DNA from: Fidelibacterota bacterium
GTDB lineage: Bacteria; Fidelibacterota; Marinisomatia; Marinisomatales; Marinisomataceae
NCBI GenBank assembly: GCA_028140795.1
Contig: JAOIOW010000006.1
Location: 1 to 39,273 of the forward strand
Reading direction: 5' to 3'
DNA length: 39,273 nucleotides
The notes beneath the pieces were generated by a model. It had not been told where the DNA came from and ran no database searches. It saw only the letters and a list, made by a program, of their open reading frames with translations. Numbering within the stretch: position 1 is the first letter of the stretch; every line of letters begins with the position of its first letter. Position numbers and translations under genes: made by a program. Below are positions 32,431 through 39,273 of the stretch, in pieces.

Positions 32431-32482
32431 TAGTACTAAAAAAGTATATATTAATTAACCAATTTTTTGGAGGTAATCTATC
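32431..32482 (+). promoter_or_regulatory. rplL-rpoB spacer with strong Shine-Dalgarno
   Basis: GGAGGT at 32469-32474 is a full-strength Shine-Dalgarno eight bases before a TTG start. Its first two G are also the end of the short palindrome CCAATTTTTTGG (32459-32470), and TACT/AGTA (32434-32445 region) forms another tiny repeat. These stems are four base pairs and A/T-rich, so any attenuator role is speculative. No clear promoter is visible. Confidence 0.55.
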
Positions 32483-35400
32483 TTGAGAGTAGATAAGTTA
32501 AACAATAGACATAATTTTGAGAAAATAACAACTACCAATGAACTACCAAATCTTTTAGATTTGCAAGTCGGTTCATTTCATGACTTTTTACAGGAAAGTG
32601 TCAATCCTAAAGAAAGAGAAATGTTTGGATTGCATGAAGCGTTTGCTTCAATTTTTCCTTTACAGGATAATCATGAAAACTATATTCTTGAATATAAAAG
32701 TTATACAATAGGTAAAGCTAGATACACCCCTAGAGAGTGCTCTGATAGGGGAATTACTTACAGTGTACCTTTAACTGTTCAGCTACGTCTCAAAATTACT
32801 GATGAAAAAGATAAAAAGAAGTTTGCTCAAGTAATTGATCAAGATGTTTATTTTGGTAATATACCTTACATGACAGATAAAGGTACTTTTATTATCAATG
32901 GAGCTGAAAGAACCGTTGTTACTCAACTACAAAGATCTCCAGGTGCATTTTTTGATCAAAAATTTCATCCAAATGGTGCAAAACTTTATAATGCTCGTAT
33001 CATTCCTATTAGAGGTTCATGGATAGATTTTACAACTGATATTAATGATATTCTTTTTACTATCATTGATAGAAAAAGAAAATTCCCTGCTACAATGCTA
33101 TTAAGATCTTTAGGATTTAGTTCTGATGAAGATATTTACAATGCTTTTGAATTAATTCTTGATCTTGATCCATCAAAAATTGATTTGGAAAAATTGAGTC
33201 ATTATGTTGTTGTTGAAGATATTATTGATCATGAAACAGGTGAGCTTTTTGTTGAAAGTGGAAAAGAATTAAATGAATCAATAGTTAGCACATTAAAGAA
33301 AAATAAAACAAAGTCGATCAAAGTTGTTGATGTTAGAAACAACATTGACAGTATGATGATTCACAACACTATTCAAAAAGATCCAACAAAATCAACTGAA
33401 GAAGCATTAATGAGAGTTTATTTACTTTTAAGAGGAAGTGAGGCTCCTAGTGCTGAATCAGCTGAAAAATTCATTAATAGAATGTTTTTCTTTCCAAAGA
33501 AATATGATTTAGGTCAAGTAGGTAGATATAGACTAGATAAACAATTTAATTTAAATAACTCTGGAAATGATTCAGTTCTTACTCATGACGATTTTTTAAT
33601 TACTTTAAAGTATCTAATTCAAATGAGAAAAGGATTAAGAGCCCCAGATGACATAGATCATTTAGGAAATAGGAGAGTTAGAACTGTTGGTGAGCAATTA
33701 AAAGTTCAGTTTAACTCTGCTTTAGCTAGAATGGTAAGAACAGTATATGAAAGAATGAATCTTCGAGAATCAGAAACAATTACTCCTCAAGATTTGATTA
33801 ATTCAAGGTTGGTAACTACAGTTATTAATACTTTCTTTGGTACAAGTCAATTATCCCAATTTGGAGATCAAACTAATCCATTAGCAGAAATAACTCATAA
33901 AAGAAGAATTTCTTCCTTAGGTCCTGGTGGACTTTCTAGAGAAAGAGCTGGTTTTGAGGTAAGAGACGTTCATTATACTCATTATGGTAGGTTGTGTCCA
34001 ATTGAAACTCCTGAAGGACCAAATATTGGTTTGATTTCATCTCTTGCATTAATGGCTAAAATTAATAGACATGGTTTCATTGAAGCTCCTTACAGAAAAA
34101 TTGATAGCAAAAAGATTACAAATTCTATCGAATACTTATCAGCAGATGATGAAGATAGAGCAAATATTGCTCAAGCAGGCTTAGAGTCAGATAAAAATAA
34201 TTTTATTTCAGAAACTAAAGTTAGAGTTCGTTCAAAAGGCGATTTCCCAATTGTAGATTCTGAAGATGTTCAATACTCAGATATTGTGCCAAACCAAATT
34301 CTTAGTGTAGCTGCTGCACTAATTCCTTTTGTTGAGCATGATGATGCTAATCGAGCTCTAATGGGTTCAAACATGCAACGTCAATCTGTTCCATTGTTAA
34401 AAACTGATTCTCCAATTGTCGGTACAGGAATGGAAAAAGTTGTTGCTCGAGATTCAAAATCTGTTTTGCTTTCTCCTGTTAGCGGAAAAGTTGTTCATGT
34501 AGATGCAAATAAAGTAGTAATTAAAGATAGTAATTATAAAGATGGTTCACTTTTAAAAGCTGACGAAGATTTATGTACAGTCGATCTTATTAAGTATTCT
34601 AGATCAAACCAGAATACTTGTTACAATCAAAAAGTACTTGTTAAAGTTGGTGATAACGTGAAAAAAGATGATGTTATCGCAGATGGAGCTTCTACACAAG
34701 GTGGGGAACTTGCTTTGGGTAAAAATGTTATGATCGCTTTTATGCCTTGGAATGGTTACAATTTTGAAGATGCAATTGTTATTAATGAAAGACTTGTAAG
34801 AGAAGATGTCTTTACATCAATTCACGTCAACGAAATTGAGCTTGAAGTCAGAGACACTAAGAGAGGTGAAGAAGAGTTAACACCTGAAATTCCAAACGTA
34901 AGTGAAGACGCAACCGCTCAATTAGACGAAAATGGACTAATTCGTGTAGGTGCAATTGTAAACGAGGATGATATTCTTATTGGTAAAGTGACTCCTAAAG
35001 GAGAAACTGATCCATCCCCAGAAGAAAAACTTTTACGTGCAATTTTTGGTGAAAAAGCAGGAGATGTAAAAGATGCTTCTAAAAAAGCCGAACCTGGTGT
35101 AAAGGGTGTTGTTATCAAAACTGATTTATATGAAAAAACATCTAAGCAATCTAGGGCAGAAGTAAATAAAGCTATCAAAGAGCTTCAAAAAGATAAAAGA
35201 AATAATGAAAGAGAATTAAGAGCATCTAGAGATAAATTGTTAAGTGGAATTCTTAAAGACAAATCTTCTTTAGGTATAAAAGATAAAAACGATAAAGTGC
35301 TTATTAAAAAAGGTACAAAATTAACCTTGAAAAAAATCAGCTCTTTAAATTTTGAACAATTTTCACTCGAAGAGCCTTGGATTTCAGGTCCTAAGTCTTG

Positions 35401-36238
35401 GGATAAAATAAAATTGATTTTTGATTCATTTCATAAACATTTAAATGAATTAGAAGATAAGTTAGAAACTGACATTTTCAAGCTAAAAGAAGGTGATCAA
35501 TTACAACCTGGTATTCTAAAGCTTGCGAAAGTATATGTTGCCAATAAAAGAAAAATTTCTATTGGTGATAAAATGGCTGGTAGACATGGAAATAAAGGTG
35601 TTATTGCTACAATAGTTCCAGAGGAAAACATGCCATATTTAGAAGATGGTACACCAGTTGATATTTGTTTAAATCCAATGGGTGTTCCTTCAAGAATGAA
35701 CCTGGGACAATTGTATGAAACCATGCTTGGCTGGGCAGGAAAAATTCTTGGAGAAAAATATGCAACTCCAGTATTCAATGGAGCAACTCCAGAAGAAGTA
35801 GCTGCTAAAATGAAAGAAGCAGGTTTGCCTGATTCAGGTAAGGTTACGTTGTACGACGGCTTAACAGGTGAAAAAATTGACAATCCAGTTTTAGTTGGAT
35901 ATCAATATATGATGAAATTATATCATATGGTTGATGATAAAATGCATGCTCGTTCTACTGGTCCTTATTCTCTTGTTACTCAGCAACCTCTTGGCGGTAA
36001 AGCTCAGTTCGGAGGACAAAGATTTGGTGAGATGGAGGTGTGGGCACTTCAAGCTTATGGTGCTGCTCATATATTAAGAGAGATTTTAACTATTAAATCT
36101 GATGATATAGAAGGTAGATCTAAGGTGTATAGCGCATTAGTAAAAGGTGAAGATTTACCAGATCCTACTACCCCAGAGGCATTTAACGTATTCATGAAGG
36201 AAATTCAAGGTCTTGGCCTTGATATAACTTTAGATTAA
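32483..36238 (+). CDS. rpoB: DNA-directed RNA polymerase beta subunit
   Basis: 1251 residues, complete. The N-terminus is RVDKLNNRHNF. The rifampicin-region segment SQLSQFGDQ starts at residue 455 and continues TNPLAEITHKRRISSLGPGG; the Asp, His and Ser positions classically altered in resistance keep the sensitive-type residues. YTHYGRLCPIETPEGPNIGL, GDKMAGRHGNKGV and the end GGQRFGEMEVWALQAYGAAH are all present. The start is the TTG at 32483, supported by the GGAGGT Shine-Dalgarno and the conserved N-terminus; there is no nearby ATG. It is followed after 12 bases by rpoC with AGGAAA ahead of it. Confidence 0.98.
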   Translation: MRVDKLNNRHNFEKITTTNELPNLLDLQVGSFHDFLQESVNPKEREMFGLHEAFASIFPLQDNHENYILEYKSYTIGKARYTPRECSDRGITYSVPLTVQLRLKITDEKDKKKFAQVIDQDVYFGNIPYMTDKGTFIINGAERTVVTQLQRSPGAFFDQKFHPNGAKLYNARIIPIRGSWIDFTTDINDILFTIIDRKRKFPATMLLRSLGFSSDEDIYNAFELILDLDPSKIDLEKLSHYVVVEDIIDHETGELFVESGKELNESIVSTLKKNKTKSIKVVDVRNNIDSMMIHNTIQKDPTKSTEEALMRVYLLLRGSEAPSAESAEKFINRMFFFPKKYDLGQVGRYRLDKQFNLNNSGNDSVLTHDDFLITLKYLIQMRKGLRAPDDIDHLGNRRVRTVGEQLKVQFNSALARMVRTVYERMNLRESETITPQDLINSRLVTTVINTFFGTSQLSQFGDQTNPLAEITHKRRISSLGPGGLSRERAGFEVRDVHYTHYGRLCPIETPEGPNIGLISSLALMAKINRHGFIEAPYRKIDSKKITNSIEYLSADDEDRANIAQAGLESDKNNFISETKVRVRSKGDFPIVDSEDVQYSDIVPNQILSVAAALIPFVEHDDANRALMGSNMQRQSVPLLKTDSPIVGTGMEKVVARDSKSVLLSPVSGKVVHVDANKVVIKDSNYKDGSLLKADEDLCTVDLIKYSRSNQNTCYNQKVLVKVGDNVKKDDVIADGASTQGGELALGKNVMIAFMPWNGYNFEDAIVINERLVREDVFTSIHVNEIELEVRDTKRGEEELTPEIPNVSEDATAQLDENGLIRVGAIVNEDDILIGKVTPKGETDPSPEEKLLRAIFGEKAGDVKDASKKAEPGVKGVVIKTDLYEKTSKQSRAEVNKAIKELQKDKRNNERELRASRDKLLSGILKDKSSLGIKDKNDKVLIKKGTKLTLKKISSLNFEQFSLEEPWISGPKSWDKIKLIFDSFHKHLNELEDKLETDIFKLKEGDQLQPGILKLAKVYVANKRKISIGDKMAGRHGNKGVIATIVPEENMPYLEDGTPVDICLNPMGVPSRMNLGQLYETMLGWAGKILGEKYATPVFNGATPEEVAAKMKEAGLPDSGKVTLYDGLTGEKIDNPVLVGYQYMMKLYHMVDDKMHARSTGPYSLVTQQPLGGKAQFGGQRFGEMEVWALQAYGAAHILREILTIKSDDIEGRSKVYSALVKGEDLPDPTTPEAFNVFMKEIQGLGLDITLD

Positions 36239-36250
36239 AGGAAATTATAG

Positions 36251-39200
36251 ATGTATAAAGCAAAAAATAGTATTTCAATTAAATTAGCTTCTCCTGAAAA
36301 GATTCTTGAAGGATCTTTTGGTGAGGTATTGAAACCTGAGACAATAAATTATAGATCATATAAACCCGAAAAAGATGGTTTATTTTGTGAAAAAATCTTT
36401 GGTCCAGTTAAAGATTTTGAATGTCACTGTGGTAAATATAAAGGTATTCGTTACAGAGGTATTATTTGTGATAGGTGTGGAGTTGAAGTAACTACTAAAA
36501 AAGTAAGAAGGAACCGTATGGGACATATTACTTTAGCTGTTCCAGTAGTACATATCTGGTTTTTAAAATCAATTCCAAGTAAGCTAAGTTATATTTTAGG
36601 TAAAAGTGCAAAACAATTAGAAAGTGTAATCTATTATGAAAATTACCTAGTTATTAATCCTGGTAAAAGTGGTTATAAGAGATTTGAATTAATTGACGAG
36701 GAAGCTTTCCTTGAATTAGATCAAGAATTTGGATATGATGCTGCTTCCCAGGAAGAAAGAGAAGAAGAATCATATTTCCAGGCTTCTATGGGCGGAGAAG
36801 CTATTAAAGATGCTCTTGCTGAAATGGACTTATTAGAGCTTAAACAGGAGCTAGAAACAATAAGCTCAACCACAAAATCAAAGCAAAAAAGAGAAGACGC
36901 TCTTAAAAGACTTAAAGTTGTAAAAGATTTTGCTCAAGATAGAAACAATAAGCCTGAATGGATGATCGTTTCTATTTTACCTGTAATGCCACCTGAATTA
37001 AGACCTTTAGTTCCATTAGAGGGTGGACGATTTGCTGCAAGTGATCTTAATGACTTATACAGAAGAATTATTATTAGAAATAATAGATTAAAGCAATTAA
37101 TGGATATTCAGGCACCTGAAGTAATTTTAAGAAATGAAAAAAGAATGCTGCAAGAGTCTGTAGATGCACTTTTTGATAATACAAAACGTAAAACTGCAAT
37201 TAGAAGCGGTTCAAAGAGACCATTAAAGTCAATTTCTGATATGCTTAGAGGTAAGCAGGGTAGATTTAGACAAAACCTTCTTGGTAAAAGAGTTGATTAT
37301 TCTGGAAGATCAGTTATTGTAGTTGGTCCAGAATTGAGAATGACTGAATGCGGTATTCCAAAGAATATGGCATTAGAATTATTTAAACCTCATTTAATAA
37401 GAGAATTAATAAGAAGAGATTTAGCTGCAACACCAAGAAGCGCAAAACTAATGATTGAAAATAAAGAATCATTTGTTTATGAAATTCTTGAAAGCGTTGT
37501 TAAGGATCATCCAGTATTACTAAATCGTGCTCCTACACTTCATAGATTGGGAATTATTGCTTTCCAACCAATTCTTATTGATGGTAAAGCTATTCGAGTT
37601 CATCCACTTGTATGTTCAGCTTTTAATGCTGACTTTGATGGAGACCAAATGGCTGTTCATGTTCCATTGTCAATACCTTCACAATTAGAAGCAAGAGTAT
37701 TGATGATGGCAAGTCAGAATGTTTTACATCCAGCTAGTGGAAAACCTATTACATTACCTTCTCAAGACATGATTTTAGGTTGTTACTATCTAACTAGAGA
37801 TAAAAAAGGGCAAATTGGTGAGGGAATGTCATTTGGATCAATTGACGAAGTTAAAATTGCTCATGATAATGGCAAGGTTGCTATGCATGCAATTATTAAC
37901 GTTAGACATAATGGCATTTGGCATAAAAATACTACTGCTGGAAGAGCTATATTTAATTCCATTATCCCAGATGAATTAGGCTATTATGATGAAATTGTTT
38001 CTAAGAAAAAACTTAGTTTTATCATTGGCGAATCTTTTGTAAAAGCTGGAAATCAGCGTACAGTCCAATTGCTTGATGATCTTAAAGATATTGGTTTCAA
38101 AACTGCTACTATGAGCGGAGTTTCAATTTCAATAAGCGATGTTATCATTCCTGATGCAAAGCATGAAATAATTGACAGGGCAGAGCAAGAAGTAGATAAA
38201 ATACAACAGCGTTTTGATAGACATGTCTTGACTGAGGGTGAAAGATATAACAAAGTTATTGATGTTTGGACAAAAGCTACAAGTGATGTGGCAGATGTGA
38301 TGATGGATGGTTTAAGATCAGATGATCAAGGTTTTAATGCATTATATATTTCATCTGATTCAGGAGCTCGAGGTAGTGGTGACCAAATCAAACAGCTTGC
38401 AGGTATGAGAGGGTTAATGGCTAAGCCAAGAAAGTCTATGATAGGCGGTGGTGAAATTATTGAGAGTCCAATTCAGTCTAACTTTAAAGAAGGTCTTTCT
38501 GTGATGGAGTATTTTATATCTACTCACGGTGCTAGAAAAGGTTTAGCTGATACAGCTCTTAAGACTGCAGATGCTGGTTATTTAACAAGAAGACTGGTTG
38601 ATGTTGCACAAGACGTTACTATCTATGAAGATGATTGTAAAACAATTAATGGAATTACCGTATCTGACCTTAAAGAAGGTGAAGAAATTGTTGAATCACT
38701 TGGAGAGCGTATCTTAGGAAGAACTTCTTCTGAAAAAATAGTTATTGATGGTGAAGTTGTTGTTAAGCCTGGAGATATTTTTGATGAAAAGTTGGCTGAT
38801 CTTATAGTCGAAAATAATTTTAATAGTGTAAAAATAAGATCAATTCTTACATGCGAATCTAGAAGAGGTGTTTGTGCCAAATGTTACGGTTGGGATTTAA
38901 CTAGAAGAAAGCTTGTTACAAAAGGTACAGCTGTTGGTATTATCGCTGCCCAAAGTATTGGAGAGCCAGGTACACAGCTAACTCTTAGAACCTTCCATAT
39001 CGGTGGTACAGCTACTCGTATTGCTGAGGAATCAGATAAGAAGTCACGATTTAATGGTACTGCTAAGTTCACTAGTGACTATGAACCGGCTGAAACTTTA
39101 GATGAAGATGGATTTAATGTTGTAAGATGTTTATCAAGAAGTTCAAAATTATCAATAGTGGATTCAAAAGATAATGTTTTAGATGAATTAAATGTTCCAT

Positions 39201-39273
39201 ATGGAGCAAATGTAAATGTTAATGAAGGTGACAAAGTTAAGAAGGGCATGACTCTTTTTTCATGGGATCCTTA
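36251..39273 (+). CDS. rpoC: DNA-directed RNA polymerase beta-prime subunit (3' end outside window)
   Basis: The first 1007 codons are visible and the frame runs off the right edge without a stop. The N-terminal zinc site is Cys58, Cys60, Cys73 and Cys76. The catalytic magnesium loop NADFDGD is at 459-465, binding the active-site Mg with its three Asp. The second zinc site is Cys796, Cys868, Cys875 and Cys878. [23 protein letters not shown]-type lid/switch segments, LHRLGI and the bridge/trigger region (SGARGS, GLMAKP) are intact. Roughly the last 400 residues should lie beyond the window. Directly downstream of rpoB, as in nearly all bacteria. Confidence 0.98.
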   Translation, partial: MYKAKNSISIKLASPEKILEGSFGEVLKPETINYRSYKPEKDGLFCEKIFGPVKDFECHCGKYKGIRYRGIICDRCGVEVTTKKVRRNRMGHITLAVPVVHIWFLKSIPSKLSYILGKSAKQLESVIYYENYLVINPGKSGYKRFELIDEEAFLELDQEFGYDAASQEEREEESYFQASMGGEAIKDALAEMDLLELKQELETISSTTKSKQKREDALKRLKVVKDFAQDRNNKPEWMIVSILPVMPPELRPLVPLEGGRFAASDLNDLYRRIIIRNNRLKQLMDIQAPEVILRNEKRMLQESVDALFDNTKRKTAIRSGSKRPLKSISDMLRGKQGRFRQNLLGKRVDYSGRSVIVVGPELRMTECGIPKNMALELFKPHLIRELIRRDLAATPRSAKLMIENKESFVYEILESVVKDHPVLLNRAPTLHRLGIIAFQPILIDGKAIRVHPLVCSAFNADFDGDQMAVHVPLSIPSQLEARVLMMASQNVLHPASGKPITLPSQDMILGCYYLTRDKKGQIGEGMSFGSIDEVKIAHDNGKVAMHAIINVRHNGIWHKNTTAGRAIFNSIIPDELGYYDEIVSKKKLSFIIGESFVKAGNQRTVQLLDDLKDIGFKTATMSGVSISISDVIIPDAKHEIIDRAEQEVDKIQQRFDRHVLTEGERYNKVIDVWTKATSDVADVMMDGLRSDDQGFNALYISSDSGARGSGDQIKQLAGMRGLMAKPRKSMIGGGEIIESPIQSNFKEGLSVMEYFISTHGARKGLADTALKTADAGYLTRRLVDVAQDVTIYEDDCKTINGITVSDLKEGEEIVESLGERILGRTSSEKIVIDGEVVVKPGDIFDEKLADLIVENNFNSVKIRSILTCESRRGVCAKCYGWDLTRRKLVTKGTAVGIIAAQSIGEPGTQLTLRTFHIGGTATRIAEESDKKSRFNGTAKFTSDYEPAETLDEDGFNVVRCLSRSSKLSIVDSKDNVLDELNVPYGANVNVNEGDKVKKGMTLFSWDP

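Noticed and set aside
1-39273. Mobile elements, CRISPR, phage, defence or biosynthetic clusters
   Set aside because: I looked for repeats, transposase/integrase motifs and unfamiliar gene blocks on both strands and saw none; every stretch is accounted for by core genes, tRNAs or gaps under 100 bases.

Overview
The window is ordinary bacterial core chromosome: clearly AT-rich by eye, with every recognised gene on the + strand and almost no space between genes. I support 42 protein genes (the first and last cut by the window edges) and 5 tRNAs. I see no transposase, phage gene, integrase, CRISPR array, toxin-antitoxin pair or defence gene. The Bat (BatA-E) operon, a DUF4321-like gene next to tatA, an acidic tail on the protein upstream of trmD, and very tight packing fit an AT-rich, streamlined member of the Fibrobacteres-Chlorobi-Bacteroidetes (FCB) superphylum, for example a marine Marinimicrobia/SAR406-type organism. 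That assignment is inference from gene content, not a phylogeny.

Layout. (1) 1-4634: end of a probable rpsP, then trmD, rplS, an MFS transporter, yicC, gmk, rpoZ and ung. These cover tRNA modification, ribosome, nucleotide supply, RNA polymerase omega and DNA repair. (2) 4635-4730: the first real gap, 96 bases, holding a perfect DnaA-box sequence just before dnaB. (3) 4731-27751: 24 genes in one direction with no gap above 14 bases: dnaB, rel, ruvX, lnt, truA, an HtrA-like lipoprotein protease, a DUF4321-like gene, tatA, gatA, batA-E, a SPOR protein, yebC, ruvC, ruvA, gcvT, ftsK, a LolA-like gene, a HAD phosphatase, ddl and cysS. Many are joined by ATGA or TAATG overlaps. (4) 27752-29689: tRNA-Thr, tRNA-Tyr, tRNA-Gly, tRNA-Thr, tuf, rpmG, tRNA-Trp, the same tRNA order as the E. 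coli tufB operon. (5) 29706-39273: secE, nusG, rplK, rplA, rplJ, rplL, rpoB and rpoC (truncated at the right edge).

How the genes work together: regions 4-5 are the classical translation/transcription super-operon. Region 3 mixes replication and stringent response, Holliday-junction processing (ruvC-ruvA; no ruvB seen), envelope biogenesis (Lnt, HtrA-like, Tat, LolA-like, Ddl), the von Willebrand-type Bat membrane complex, and chromosome segregation (FtsK).

I found no convincing undescribed multi-gene system. The most unusual observation is at ddl (about 25471-25500). The conserved N-terminus has no ATG, GTG or TTG start. It is reached either from an ATT codon behind a good Shine-Dalgarno, or by a -1 frameshift at a T TTA AAA heptamer at the end of the upstream phosphatase gene, both leading to the same frame and the same codon. 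The next most interesting is the DnaA box touching the dnaB ribosome-binding region.
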